From Isoetes taiwanensis (taxonomy: Eukaryota > Streptophyta > Lycopodiopsida > Isoetales > Isoetaceae): 64,000 bases of DNA. Both the position numbers and the translations under genes were made by a program. This document shows, piece after piece, positions 9,340 to 21,374 of this stretch. The stretch spans positions 4,588,952-4,652,951 of the forward strand of contig JAJEKV010000005.1 of assembly GCA_021234155.1 (NCBI GenBank), in the 5' to 3' direction. Within the stretch, counting starts at the first letter, position 1; each line of letters starts with the position of its first letter. The notes beneath the pieces were generated by a model. That model made no database searches. It was not told the DNA's origin and worked only from the letters and a program-made list of their open reading frames with translations.

Positions 9340-9780
9340 AGAAAATGTGCCTTAGGGTGGTCTCTTGAAATTGTCGGGATTGGTCTTAAACTCCATGGCT
9401 GCAGATATGGACTTCATCTTCCTCAGAGTAGGGCACAAGTTACTCGATCTTCCAGGTTACCAGCATTTCTCTATACTCAATAGCTGCACAAGAAAGAGTG
9501 GACACAGGAGGGCTGCCTGTTATTATCATACATCTTTGATGTAGTCGGTTTCCCTGCAAAAGGCAGACAGACACAACTGGTACTTGTGCGTGGTGCATAA
9601 TAATTGTAGTAGCAACCCTGTCTTCCCGGCCGCCTGCTACTTCCCACATGCAGAAAGCAACTTCTACCACGTCCACTCAGATGTGGAGAGGATGGATCCC
9701 TATGTCGATCTATACGATGATATACAACAACACAAGCAGTTAGGCAGTGTTATACTCCTTGGAGATTTCAATGCATGAAA
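9340..9780 (+). pseudogene. LINE APE-type endonuclease
   Basis: Broken plus frames read through the apurinic-like endonuclease fold. They include VVS-NCRD near the start (the WNCRG motif), LLDLPGYQHFS, the HNNCSSNP strand, and the diagnostic ESNFYHVHSDVERMDPYVDL followed by VILLGDFNA just before 9776, where LLGDFNA carries the conserved D-x-N pair. The ORF from 9584 to 9776 is the longest intact piece. Several in-frame stops upstream make it non-functional. Confidence 0.8.
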
Positions 9781-10206
9781 GGAGTGCAGGAGCCCATAAT
9801 ACTTGACCCCTTGGCAGACGATGTATTGCAGCTATACCCGCAGAGGCAGCTTGGCCACGGACATCAGATGACAAGTAGGTCACGCGCTTTGGCAGGCAGT
9901 TGCTTCTGCTCTGCGGTATCTTTGACGTGGTGATTTGCAATGGCCTGACATAGTGGTCCTCCTCCTGCATTTGCACTTGTAGGCAGGAGAACCAGGGCGA
10001 AGGTTCTACTTTGGTGGATTATGTGTTAGTGGTTGAGCAGGATGTGCATATCATCAATCACTTTTGAGTAGATACAGATAGTAGAGATGAGAAGGCTGAT
10101 TCAGATCACCTTCTGCGCTACCTGAAGCTTGGCTTAACAAGCTGTTGGAACAACCTCGATGGCAGTTCTTCGCATACCTCAGTTGCAATTGGATTAAGAT
10201 CAGGCA

Positions 10207-11500
10207 GTGGATTACACAGAGATAATCACAGACGACTTGGCAAGAATTTTGCAGGCCCCCACGCTAGAGCAGCAGACGGGCCAGCTGATTTATCTACTCA
10301 GCACTGCAGTAGAGAGGTGTTTTGGACAACCTGCCCTCGAAGGATCTCAGAGATCACAACCTTCCCATGCAACCGGTGGTTTCATGCTGAATGTAAGGAA
10401 CACAAATGCAGGCTCCACCAGGTCACAGATCCAGCTATGTGCTCACAAGCCACCACGTATTATCGTGCTTTCGTAAAGGCAAATAAAGCACGTTACGTCG
10501 CGGGGCATCAAAGGGAAATGTTTTACTTACTAGACAGTCATTCCAGAACCTTTTGGCAGAGGGTGCTTCGAAAGCCAGCCCAGTCTGTAGGGAACATCAC
10601 TTCTGGGCAGTGGGAGCAGTACTTGCAGCAGCCCTATGATCTCCAAGGGACATAAGCAGCCGTACCCTCGTAGAATGGTCCGGCATTAGAACTCACAGAG
10701 GGCGATGACATCCAGGGTCTATAGCATCTAGTTAATGGGAAAGCAGTGGACTTAGACAGCATGCAAGCAGAGTTACTCAAGTGGGCGACAACCTATAACA
10801 CCGGTCCTAACTACCCTGTCAATAGGGCACTACACGAAGGTTTTCCTTGGCAATGGAGCACAAGCAAGGCGGTTCCCATTACAAGGCAAGAGATCCACAT
10901 GATCAGTTCAGTGTTTGCAAAACTACTAGCAGGCATTCTAGAGCAACAGTTGTCCAGATGGACAGAGGCAGTAGATGTGCAAGCCTTCACGCAAGCAGGG
11001 TTTATGCCCCGACACTCAACCATTGATCATATCTTCACGTTGAGGACTTTGATTGAAGAAAATAGGAACCATCGGCGACCTATATTGTTGTTTCATTGAC
11101 TTCGCAAAGGCTTCTGACACTGTACCTCGGGAAAAGCTGTGGGTAAGATTGCGACCACTAGGGGTTTCTATAGATATGTAGAATGCAGTGTACAGGCTGT
11201 ATGAGCACTGTTCAAACCGAATCCAGCAAATGGGACAACCATTCATCAGCAGTATCGGGGTTTACCAGGGATCCCTCTCTTTCTAACATTGCTTGGGCTC
11301 TACATTTACTAGTTAGAAAGTTGGCTTACTGACAATGGGGGTGGCAGGACCCGACTTTTGCATCAGGTCATCAGAAAGCTCATACACAGACATGCACATC
11401 AATCTGGCCAAGACTAAGGTGGTTCTCGTCTCATCCTCACAAGGCCCCCTTCATTCACTTATCGGAGGCAAAATGTGGAGGTGATGCCCATCTATAAGTG
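10207..11500 (+). pseudogene. LINE linker and reverse transcriptase
   Basis: The stretch 10207-10655 encodes the region between EN and RT (DYTEIITDDLARIL, FWQRVLRKPAQS). The RT proper follows in 10746-11099: KAVPITRQEIHM (degraded PIHK.GD), SSVFAKLLAGILEQQLSRW, then QAGFMPRHSTIDHIFTLRTL and the start of the catalytic strand (LLFH-LRKGF in place of FIDFxKAFD). QGSLSF at about 11268 stands for the QGCPLSP block. The F/YADD block is not readable. Multiple stops. Confidence 0.8.
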
Positions 11501-11717
11501 TTTGGGAGTGGAATTTTCTTCTATAGTATGTTGGGGCACTTCCATTTGATTGCATGTGATGGCATGCTGGAAAGCGCGCAATGCAGAACAACAGCCACAT
11601 GACGAAACTCTATGATTGGGGCTATTAGTCACATTTGTTCAGGGTATTGACGGAGCTCGTTCTTCTGTAGGGATCGAGGTCTGAGGCCCGGTTGATACTT
11701 AGAATGACTTAGAGCAG

Positions 11718-12340
11718 GTGCATAAAGCCTTCTTAGCACGGGAATTCGGAGTAAAATCCACAGTCCCATACCAAATCCTATTGCAGGAGACAGGATTCGT
11801 ACCTCTTCAGAGGCAGCCCTTGATAGACACATCGTCTATTTTCAGAAGGTGGTCAATATGGCTGATCGCTATCTCCCGAACCTGGCTTACACTGTGGCAA
11901 TGGGACCGCAGTGCCTCAAGACCTGTTGGAAAGACAAGAGTGCTCAATGGCTGGCTAGATGGAATATGCAAGAGCATAGGTACATACAGGTGAAAGTAGA
12001 GGCAGATCGTGGCAGCCTGAGGCGTTACCATGATACTTATCTCCTCAGCAAGCTTTGGGACCTCAAGGCCTTGGAGCAGGTCAAAATGACACATTACAAG
12101 CAACACATAAATCCCATGCTAGAACGAGGCCCACAACCCTACCTGCATTCACATCTGTCCATGAAAAAGTGCAGACTCATCGCCTCTATTCGTCGCACAA
12201 ATGTCCACCATCTCCAAATTGAGACAGACAGATGGATTGGAGAGCCACGCCAGGACAGGTTTTGTCAATGCTGCCAGATGGGAGCCGTTGTGGATGAATG
12301 CCATGCCTTCCAGAGCTGCCCGCCTTATAATTAGATTCGG
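11718..12340 (+). pseudogene. LINE C-terminal domain with Cys/His motif
   Basis: The longest frame (11849-12334, 161 residues) contains NMQEHRYIQVKVEADRG, KMTHYKQHINPMLE, KCRLIASIRRTNVHHLQIE and ends FCQCCQMGAVVDECHAFQSC followed by PPYN. This C-x2-C...H-x4-C arrangement before a PxYxxxR-like end is the typical LINE C-terminal finger (reverse-transcriptase zinc-binding type). The final frame ends at a stop after PPYN where homologues would continue with IR. Confidence 0.78.
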
Positions 12341-12660
12341 ATACGCTATGCTCTTTAACTCAAGCCCGACGAGCAGCTACACATGATCCTGAGTATATCT
12401 TCAATGCGATCACTGGGATCATACATTCAGGAGGTAATGGATTTGAGGGCTTAGATATGCCCCCGACAAACACTTAACGTGTATATATACTTCCTCATGT
12501 ATATTTGTACATCTTGTCAGCAATCTAATTGCTGTCACAGTTTTTTCGTCAAAAACCCTTTGGGGCGAGGATTTTTTAATCTGGGCAGTAATACGCTTGC
12601 CGCGCTTTTGTATTGGGCCCCATAGGCTGATTGGTCTCCATGAACAATAAAAATCATTCA

Positions 12661-13051
12661 ATTAAATTCAACTAATCATATGTGGATTGGAAAGTCCCGT
12701 ATACATGCTACATGAAAACTCATAAAGTGCAAGTTAGCATGTTTGAACGAGCAATTTCACATCAACGGCCACATATAAACACACCCTCCTACTTATGCAT
12801 GGCAACGCTGGATACACTTTTACTAGTCTTTATTAATTATAAGATAAGTGCCTATTTGCACTTGATCGGTAATACTAAGGGTGGCTCCTCATTAGCATCA
12901 CACTCGAGTTTCATACATGTGCTATGCGGGTAATTACAAGTAGAGCAAATACAACCCATTCCCATTTTCAATCACATTTCTTACCTTTGGGTTCCGATGA
13001 TCGAGCAGCAAACGCCCAAGAAGCTTTGAGATAGTCAGTTTCAATACACAA
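12661..13051. other. intergenic, nothing recognised
   Basis: A/T-rich unique-looking sequence. The plus frame at 12682-12933 is short and shows no family features. Confidence 0.4.
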
Positions 13052-13195
13052 GAGAATTGGAAGCCAGTTTGGATATGCCCTAAACGACAAACTCTAGGGC
13101 AACTTCAAATTTTCAGATAGAGCGAGAACTGGAAGCCAGTTTGGATATGCCCTAAACGACAAACTCTAGGGCAACCACAAATTTTCAGATAGAGT
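13052..13195. repeat. tandem duplication, 72-bp unit x2
   Basis: Two adjoining copies of a unit beginning GAGAATTGGAAGCCAG and ending TTTCAGATAGAG. Only a few substitutions separate them, so the duplication is fairly young. Confidence 0.9.
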
Positions 13196-13263
13196 GATGG
13201 TGCATTTGAAAATTTTACCGAATGCAGTGCCTCGTCACTGGTGGAAGCAAGGAGAACGGCCTA

Positions 13264-13616
13264 AGGGTGCATCCCCATTACGCTAAAAAATCCCCGGTAC
13301 CTGTGACACCTTGCAAGTTACAGGCACCGGAGGAGCATTCCCATTCTGCAACCCGACTTTGATTTTGCTGTTATGGCGTAGGTCTGGAACTCCAATTCAG
13401 ATGGATTTGAAAGCTTCTGAATATCGTAAATCAGAACTGAGTTTATCTTCTAGCAAGATTTCATTTGTCCTCTTTCTGATTTCGTTTGTCTTCTTCCTCA
13501 AAACTGGCCAAAACGCATCACAGGTGCAATCGGAATCGTGGTCTTCAGAAACCTGCAATCGGGACCGTGAAATTGGTGCATAAAATTGCCGGTGCTGGCT
13601 AATGGGAATACACCCA
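13264..13616. mobile_element. small inverted-repeat element (MITE-like)
   Basis: The left end GGGTGCATCCCCATTA faces the right end TAATGGGAATACACCC, with further pairing inside (CACCGG...CCGGTG). About 350 bp. No clear target duplication found, so superfamily unknown. The open frames inside on both strands (13311-13583 plus, 13397-13624 minus) are probably by-products. Confidence 0.55.
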
Positions 13617-14388
13617 CGGGCCAAACTAAAAAATCACACCACGGGCCAAACTAAAAAATTATAAATAACTAACCAATATTAATATGCCATGTGGAGTTTA
13701 GGCAGACACCCACTATCATACCTAAGGTGCCAAATGTCTAGTCAGCATTGTGGCACCCTGAAATTTTTAGACGGGGGATTTCGCCTGTCACAAGTTTAGG
13801 CGGGCAACCACGTCATCCATAACTTTCGGTGCAACCATGTCACCTGCTCCCCTGCTCTGTGTTCAAGCGGAAGACTGCAATCCAGAAGCCCTACAGTCAA
13901 AATGGCTCCCGTGATCGGATATTAAGTGCAAGATTGGTTCAAATCCGGTGGTAGGTCTTTGAAAATTGCTGGAAAATCTGTGAAAATCGATGGCAGATCT
14001 GTAAAAAGCGGTGGATTTTCATAATGCCTTTTCTGCAGATACAATAGCGGATCAAGAGGATTCGAAAAGAGATCTTGTTTTGCAAAAATTCATGAAGAAA
14101 GACACCCAAAATCGTTGAACGAATATGCAATGCCCATCAGACCTTTTAAATCGTCAAAGCATGATTCAATCATACTTGGGATAATTTTGATGGGGCTTTT
14201 GGCACATACATGGTTAAGAAGCCATTCCGACCCAGATGACGGCAGAACTAGGCTGAATTTTATGAAGAATAGTGGAGGTCAGAAGGATTAGCGATAACGA
14301 AAGCTTTGATCAAAATTTCGTCGTTGTTGTTATTGCTGGTTGTGTGGAAGATGACATGGAAGCTTTTTATAATTATTCTGGACACTAT
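13617..14388. other. intergenic, nothing recognised
   Basis: A partial local repeat of the phrase ACGGGCCAAACTAAAAAAT occurs twice at 13615-13660. No gene or element ends identified before the hAT target duplication at 14389. Confidence 0.4.
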
Positions 14389-14396
14389 AGTGTGAT

Positions 14397-14830
14397 CAGG
14401 GATAGGTTCAATACGCTGTATGTTTTATACGGAATACGTATGAATTGAATGATACGGCACAAATTTGCCGTATAAAATGCAAGAAATACGGCAAAAACAA
14501 TTCTGTTAAAAATTTTTAATCGCCGAAAACAACTAAACCGCTGCGACGCCGAAAATATTTTTACAGACGCCGAAACCAAATTTTTCGCGATACGCGAAAA
14601 CCACGCCACGGCGTCTAAGACGCGAAAATATTTTCGCTGGGCGTTTAGTTGTTTTCGCCGCGACAAATAATTTGAACTTCGCGACGTCGCGAAAACTAAA
14701 GATTTCGCGTGCACGCTTAAAATATTTTCGCAGTCGCGCGTTTAGTTGTTTTCGCTGCACGCCGGAAAATTTTCGAAATGCTTTTGCCCGTTTACTAAGC
14801 AAAAAATATTTGCCCACTGTTTGGCTGCTT
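14397..14830. repeat. hAT left terminal and subterminal repeats
   Basis: After the terminal inverted repeat come several ATACGG/CGTAT motifs (14410-14490). Next is an array of GACGCCGAAAA, GACGCGAAAA and their complements (TTTTCGC, TTTTCGCCGCG) from 14521 to about 14770, in both orientations. Such arrays are where hAT transposases bind. The same vocabulary is found at the right end. Confidence 0.8.
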
Positions 14831-15246
14831 TTGTGGCACCTTTGTTAATAGTATATATAAGAAAAACGTGATTAGCCCTAGAATTCACCTCGAACGTTGA
14901 CCGCCAAAGTTGAGTCAAAATACTCCTTGGAAAACGGTTTGCCTTTGAGGTGTCGCTTTTTTTGAGTCACGAGAGCGACGTTGGATCTTTGGACGTGAGT
15001 TTACTCCGCCCCGCCAGTGGTTTCCAAAATTGGGTTCGTGATTCCGCTTCCATAGAATATCCTATAGGGTCCCGTCCAACCCCCTTGATTCTTTCGCATT
15101 TAACGCCGACGTAGCATATGCATTGTGAGCTTGCTCCTTTGCATATATAATGCCTTCCTTTAGTTCGTGTAATCAAGGAGTCGATAAGAGACATTGTCAC
15201 CCGGTCCGAGCAATGGTGGCTACTAGTCACGCATCTACCTCCGGAG

Positions 15247-17758
15247 GTGCAAAGCAAATGTCATGCATCCACCTCTAGAGGTGCGAGGACCGCGGTGCCC
15301 GCGGCGGCGAACCCGGGGGCTGCAACTCGCCCACGTGGTCGCGGACCGGAGTTGCGGTCGGAAAAGAGGCCCGTAATGGGAGTTTGTGAAAGAGTTTGGC
15401 GAAATGAGTGGCAATGTGTGTTTTGTGGATACTCATCGGTAAATGGTTCTCGCAACAAGAATTCGAGCTCACATCTTACGTGAACGAGACGCTTGTCGCG
15501 AACTTGTACCGCAGATCCGCCGACTTGCGAAAAGGATGCCATTGAAAGATTGTCTCGACCGGATGGGATACGCAAAACGAAGAATAATATGAGAAAAGAC
15601 AAGTTACTTAATACTCAAGAGCAAAGGTCCGCAGCAGCGCATTTAAGATAACTATACCACACCCGCTGGGACAAAGATACCAATCGAGGGGGTGGACTAG
15701 GGTCAATAGGTATAAGCACGGAGAACAGAGAATGATAGAGACAATTGAAATAGTGGAAAGACAGGGCCAAAGCAACAGAGGGTTGATCATTGCTTAACAT
15801 CGAACAACCAAGAAGACGCAATTGAAGGTTGTAGAGGCATTTTTATATGCTGGGTTGTCTCCACATATTTTGGAGCACAAAGCAATGAAAGAAGCCTTCC
15901 AGGAAGTTGCCAAAGCAGGACCGGCTTTTAGATTGCCTTCATACAAGCATGCCAACAATAAAATGGTTGATGAAATACATGGAAAAATGGTTGAGAGGGT
16001 GGAGATGAAGTTGTGTCGTGTGACTGAGCGCGGCCAGCTTCATTAGTGACTGATGGTTGGAGCAATGTAAACAAGGACCATCTTATTAATTTCATGATCG
16101 TGTATCCAGGGGGTGAAGTATTTTTGAAAACCGTAGAAACCAAAACTGACCAAGTGACCGGAGATTGGATTTTTCAGAAAACAAAGGCCGTGATAGAGAG
16201 TTTTGGACCGAAGAGAATATTTCAAGTTGTAATGGATAACGCGTCTAATTGCAAGCTAGCGGGTCAATTATTGGAGTCCGAATTTCCAGGGTTGCATGCT
16301 ACTAGTTGCCAATGCCATTGCCCGAACCTATTCTTTGAAGGACCGGTTCTCACAACACACGGGGTTCAAAGATCCTATTCAGAAAGCGCGTCGGCTTGTA
16401 AAATTCATCACAAAGAAGCCGGCAATTTATGCCATTTACAAGTCATTGCGTCACAAGAGCCTAGCGCTCATGAATCCTGGGCAAACTCGGTTTGGTTCCA
16501 ATTACATCTGTCTTGAAAGAGTGCTGAAGTGTCGTGATTGGATTATCTCAACCTTTAATCATACGTAGTTTTTGATTGGGAAAGGAGGCGAAAAGGGAAA
16601 AATGCCGCCAAACACCGACAAAGAAGTCGCCAGCCCCTTCGAGAAATGCTTGGGCGGAGACATTTTGGAAAGGTGTAAAAATGTTGTGAGGTGCATGCAA
16701 CCTGTTTGTCATGCCATCAAAACCCTTGATTCTTCGAAGGCAAGCACTGGAAAGGTCTGGAGGTGTTGGCACTCCATTCAATCCTTCCTAGAACGTGATG
16801 GGCCCAATGCGCCATTTGACAATGCTAAGCGCTGCAGCAAAGACTACTCGAGACTTCAATGAACGATGAAAGAAGTCATACAATGATCTTCATGGCGCCA
16901 CAAGATGCCTTAGACCCACACAACCACCATATGGACCAGCATACGATAAAGAAGTGATGGGCTCGTTGAAGAAGGTTGCAAAATGTTCTATCCCAACAAA
17001 TCTGACTACAAGCTTTTCATTGCCGAAGTTAACTCAATACCGTAACCCGAAAGTGGAAGGTGGGCGATGAAGAGCTTCACGATGCAATCGGAGAGTCATA
17101 AGAAGGAACCAAATATGGAATCCTATGCATGGTGGCAAGCCCGTGGGCAAGTTATCGATACCTTGCGTGCAATTGCAATGACTATCCTCTTTTGGTATCT
17201 TCCAATAGTGCAAGTGAGAGGAATTGAGTGCCTATAAGTACATACACGCTGCCACCCGCAATCGCCATACATAAGAAGGCGCACAAACTTGTATACAACT
17301 TCTCAAACCGGGCGGCTATTGAATCGTGAATAAAGGGTACATCCGCAATCGATAAGCTACGCTTTCCTTTCATGGATGCATTTCGGGTGGAAGAGGACAG
17401 CTTCAAGACAAGAGGACGAGATGCTTGCAATAAATGCCGCAAGCCATGTTGATGAAGACATTCAACGCACTCCACTTCGCTGATGACGAAGATGATATAG
17501 ACCAAGCCATATTCTCAATACCGAGGAGTCCGATACGTAAAGGCCGTGTTTCGAAAGCAATGCAGTTGATGACTTGATCGCCTAGGTGATCCAAATGGAC
17601 TCACCCTCGCGCTTTACCTTGACAAACAGAGAACGGACTAGAAGAAACACGTCTCGACGTTGCACTAAGGGAAAGGGTCATCGGAGGTTGAACCTAGGCC
17701 CCCAGGCAGAAGAGGATGGAACTGCGAATGATGAAACTGACGAAGAAGGCGCTGCCTA
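15247..17758 (+). pseudogene. hAT-family transposase (BED finger, DUF659, hATC)
   Basis: Three blocks lie in order with frame breaks. (1) A BED-type zinc finger at about 15380-15500: VWRNEWQCVFCG followed by a His pair in shifted frames. (2) The DUF659 catalytic region at 15822-16516: AFQEVAKAGPAFRLPSYK, VTDGWSNVNKDHLINF, VVMDNASNCKLAGQLLESEF, SCQCHCPNLFF; the D in TDGWSN and the D in VMDNASN are the expected acidic residues. (3) A C-terminal dimerisation region around 17200-17330 reading SERNWSAYKYIHAATRNR with HKLVYNFSNRAAIES in another frame. An acidic end stops near 17758. Needs at least four frame corrections, so it is unlikely to be active as written. It supplies the family assignment for the 30-kb element. 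Confidence 0.85.
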
Positions 17759-18250
17759 AAAAAATGATGTGATGAGTATTTTCAGTCTGTTGTAATTGGT
17801 CTTGAGGATTTTCATACTATTGTACCCTCAGTCCATCTATTATAACCGTGTATGAGGATGTTCAAACTATGTAACCATTCTGGCACTATGAATGAAAAGT
17901 AAATTTTTTTGTTACAAGTTTTTGTCTTCTATATATTTCGTCACCTTGTTTTATGTATCCAACCAATGATTATGCATCACCGTGTTCCCTTACCTCCATC
18001 GAACTTAATGCCTTGAGAACCTTCCTCGGATCAGATCCGTCTCGGCTTCCGTTGCTGCTTGCCTCTTCGCATGCCACAGAATCTTGCTGATGAGAAGTAA
18101 TCTACGCACGCGAAGGGGCCAAACAGCCACGGACCAGCTGGGACGAATCTGATCCATCAGAAGGTTCACAAGGCATATGAATGATTCGTTCATGTATGAT
18201 TGTTCTTTCTATGTTTCTTTAATGTGTACGCCAAATTGGGAATAACTTCG
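17759..18250. other. non-coding, 3' flank of transposase
   Basis: A/T-rich. AATGAAAAGTAAATTTTTTT near 17890 could be the transposase polyadenylation region. A short inverted stretch AGATCCGTCTCGG...GACGAATCTGATCC lies near 18030-18155. No gene. Confidence 0.4.
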
Positions 18251-18420
18251 GTACGCCAAATTGGGCTTTGAATGCTATCAGGACCCATAATTTGTACTCT
18301 ATTCCTCTGGGTGGCACATGCTCTGAATACCAAGTGGGTTTGCATGGCATGTGCCACCCAAAGGAATGGAGGTACAAATTATAGGTCCTGATGGCATTCA
18401 AATGCCGATTTGGCGTATCA
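18251..18420. repeat. foldback element, about 70-bp arms
   Basis: The left arm (TACGCCAAATTGGGC..., 18252-18320) is the near-perfect reverse complement of the right arm (18348-18419), around a loop of about 27 bp. Ends read TACGCCAAAT / ATTTGGCGTA. A MITE or palindromic precursor; no coding content. Confidence 0.88.
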
Positions 18421-18618
18421 AAGTTAACGTGCCAAAGGGGACGCGTCCTCCAATTTCAAGTCATAGTGATGCTCAAGGTTCTCCATCAATAGAAGGAGTT
18501 AGGATGTTCCATGATTTGGTGCCTAACAGCCACTATATAGATGGACAACGCCCAGGCACCACTTTGGCTTGAAATTAGAGTGCGCTCTCACCTCTGACGC
18601 CTCGAGACCTGGGTCCAG

Positions 18619-18740
18619 GCATCGAGACGTCCCAATCTTTGCTTTCCCCCGGCTCTTTGGACAATGGAACTTAGCATGTAAACTAAGCTACATTGCCCAA
18701 AGAGCCGGGGGAAAAGAAAAACGGGGAAGTCTCGATGCTT
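18619..18740. repeat. foldback unit A
   Basis: A palindrome whose outer ends are GCATCGAGAC / GTCTCGATGC. Inner arms are CCCCCGGCTCTTTGG / CCAAAGAGCCGGGGG around the core AACTTAGCATGTAAACTAAG. A second unit follows 45 bp later. Confidence 0.85.
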
Positions 18741-18784
18741 GAATTCGAGTCAAAGCATGCGGATTCCCAAATCCGCATGAGTGC

Positions 18785-18905
18785 AAGCATCGAGACTTTC
18801 CAAGCCCGGATTTCACCCCTCTTTGGACGATGGAACTTAGCATGTAAACTAAGCTACATTGCCCAAAGAGGAGGGGAAAGAAAGACTGGGAAGTCTCGAT
18901 GCTTG
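18785..18905. repeat. foldback unit B
   Basis: Same outer ends (AAGCATCGAGAC / GTCTCGATGCTT) and the same core as unit A, but the inner arms are CCCCTCTTTGG / CCAAAGAGGAGGGG, so both arms changed together. The linker between A and B is itself palindromic (GCATGCGGATTC / ATCCGCATGAG). Confidence 0.85.
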
Positions 18906-19029
18906 AACTCATCAATCACTAACATCTAATGAACCCACAGAATCGCAAGCAACCACTAGGCCTTATATCCTCCGTGGCCACAATAAAAATAGAGTACTCA
19001 AAAACCTTGTAACCTTCTCTAGAACGAAC

Positions 19030-19130
19030 GATTTCTGCTCCCACCCCCATTTTGGGCGTCTTTGTGTAATATAACCTAGCAAAGTATCTAAGATACATTG
19101 ACACAGAGACACCCAAAAGAGAATGAGAGC
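19030..19130. repeat. foldback unit C, diverged arms
   Basis: Arms TTTTGGGCGTCTTTGTGT / ACACAGAGACACCCAAAAG enclose AACCTAGCAAAGTATCTAAG, recognisably the core of units A and B. The arm sequence is unrelated to theirs. Confidence 0.7.
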
Positions 19131-19466
19131 AAAGCTCGCTCCTTCTAAAGGAGGTAACAAGAATTCGAGAAGTCTATATTGTTTGCCATGGAGAATATAA
19201 AGCCCGTGACCTCGACAACCATTCAAGAGGGTCGCGATCTAATTCGGGTCTCGATGCTTTTACTCCATGAGCACTACTCGATCCTTTGATAACATCATTA
19301 TACCTTGTTTGAAATAACGCCATTATACCCGCCATTACCTTATTATCCATTCACAAAATGATACAAAGTCAAAATTTTCTTTGTCTAAAAATGTAATATC
19401 TCATTTTCATTGGTCATTTGGATCAATATAATCACCCCTATGACCGGAGGTGGTGGTAAGAACCGG

Positions 19467-20798
19467 TTAATGTCCGCAGCATCTCTCCTTCACGCTGCCC
19501 TCCACCCCCCTCCACAATTCCATCTCGCGAAAGGTTTGAAAAGTGTGCATCCGCCCATCCCTCCCCGCGAAGGTCAAATGTGGCAACGCCGGCATGCGAC
19601 CTTGCATATTAAATATGGCATATTGTAACTCGGGAAAAATCCATCCGTCTTGCATTGTTGGACGTAAGGCTTTGCAACATCCAATCAAGAACACATCGCA
19701 TGTGCATACGATGCCCACACCCTAGAGTGTACCAGCCCACCATGCTCGGTCGTTGTCACCACACAATTGGCAATGTCTCGTAATCAACAACCTTTAGCTC
19801 TTCCCAATCGACTCTCATACAAATACTCGCGAGGGAGATAGGATATCGACCGCCCAAGTCACCCTAAAAGGGTCGAGTCTAACGATCCGGTCAAGTTGCG
19901 CAGTGCTCGTTGTTTTTCTAAGGACCGTTGCCTCCCCTCGCTTAATGCCGCTAGTTGCCGTTTAGCATCCTCTAATTCAGCCGCCATCTTGTCATACCCA
20001 TCGCACGGTCCTTCAAGCTTAATATTCTCTTGAAAAGTGTTAGGTTCCGACTTCTCTCATTCTCCGCTTGGGCCCGAATATCCACAAGGTCATTCACGGC
20101 TCAAAAGCGCGCTACCCCCTCGTCACCTCCAAAAGTTGGATAGCGTCGAACAAGGTATGTAATGGTGATGGGCTCACCATGTGGCCCACTCGCCATCTTC
20201 TCCGGATAGCTTGACCCTCTTCGTCTTTGCCACTACCGCCTCCTTGCCTCCATTTCCTACTCCCATAATTTACGGCACTTCCTTCACAAGCTCAGAGTAT
20301 ACTTGTCGAAAAACTCTTACTAAACTCACCGTTGTGGGGTAAATGTCCCTTCACTTGACATGACGCCGACCGCTTTTTGCTCGAACCACGCATTCTTGCA
20401 CTCGTGAGCCTTATACTTACCCCGCCTACTAGGCCACTCTCTTTCAAACTCATTCTTGTCCAAATTTGTGATTACATCGTCGTAGTCTGCTCCACTTGGT
20501 GCCTCGCCAGCTACATTATGCACCTCTGTGATGGTGCAATTATCCCTCTTTGAAACTTCATCCATCGCACGCAACCTTCTTAACTCACCGCGGTAGAAAC
20601 TCATTCGCCTCTTGCATGTCTTTCCGCCGCTTCTCCATTTGCCGAAAGCAACACATCAAGCTCGTTCTCCATGCCATGCTGCCATGAAGAGGGGGTCCTC
20701 AAATTAGAGGGAACCGAAAAATCATGTTGATCCTGCTGCTCTGACGAATCCACATTCCGTGGAATTGGGTTCGATTCTTCGTCCTGTTCGTGGGACAT
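19467..20798 (-). pseudogene. unknown gene inside the hAT element
   Basis: A minus-strand coding region begins MSHEQDEESNPIPRNVDSSE at 20798. It continues after a one-base frame break at 20601 with SFYRGELRRLRAMDEVSKRD and EFEREWPSRRGKYKAHECKN, then broken frames with a helical segment (DKMAAELEDAKRQLAALSEG, near 19920-19990). It ends in CKALRPTMQDGWIFPELQY and HLTFAGRDGRMHTF (19718-19467). I recognise no family. The middle could be a coiled coil. It lies between transposase and the kinase-like gene, on the opposite strand from the transposase, and shares the decayed state of its neighbours. Confidence 0.45.
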
Positions 20799-21374
20799 AA
20801 TTTGGAGTGCTGACTTCTATAGGTGTTCTGACTGACTTGTATAGGTGTGCTTTGATTTATTGTCTTTATAATTTTTCGTTAGTCATACATATAAAAAAAC
20901 ACAGAATAAATAACACAAAAAACACACGAAAAGAAAAGCCAAGCTACACAACACACATGGACAATAATCTTTCAAATAGCATCAGATAAGTGTTTAATGA
21001 ATTTATTTGAAATATTATGTAATACAAGGATGTTTAAATGTAAGTGAATATGAACGCTAGGCGTGACTAGGACCAGCTTGGTCTAATGCATCGTCGCCAC
21101 CCTGGCTAAGTTGAAGAATCCAATCTGATTCCAATTGTGGCCTCGTGCACGGAATTGAGAGCAATGAAAAACCGCCCGCATTGTGTCAAGTAGTCGGCCA
21201 TATCAAATTTTCGTTTTTGTCCCTCATTGGCGACTCAAACGCAATGTTTCAAATAGTCGCACATTCTCCGATGCTTGCCTTCTTGCCCAAGTTTCCTATT
21301 GACTCCATGTAGGAGTGCTTACTAGCAAAGTCGCCTAAGTAGTAGACAATGTACGCGCCTCCCGTAAATCAAAG

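Larger units (their letters stand above)
9290..12660 (+). mobile_element. LINE copy 1 (non-LTR retrotransposon), decayed
   Basis: A plus-strand LINE in the usual order: endonuclease (about 9340-9780), spacer, reverse transcriptase (about 10740-11500), and a Cys-rich C-terminal domain (about 12050-12335). It ends near 12650 in an A-rich tail (AACAATAAAAATCATTC). All frames carry stops and frameshifts. It is closely similar in layout and wording to the second LINE at 60380-64000. The 5' end is truncated or unrecognisable; no ORF1 is visible. Confidence 0.85.

Noticed and set aside
13311-13624. Opposed frames of 75-90 residues in the small inverted-repeat element
   Set aside because: They overlap each other and lie within a MITE-like unit; no homology recognised.
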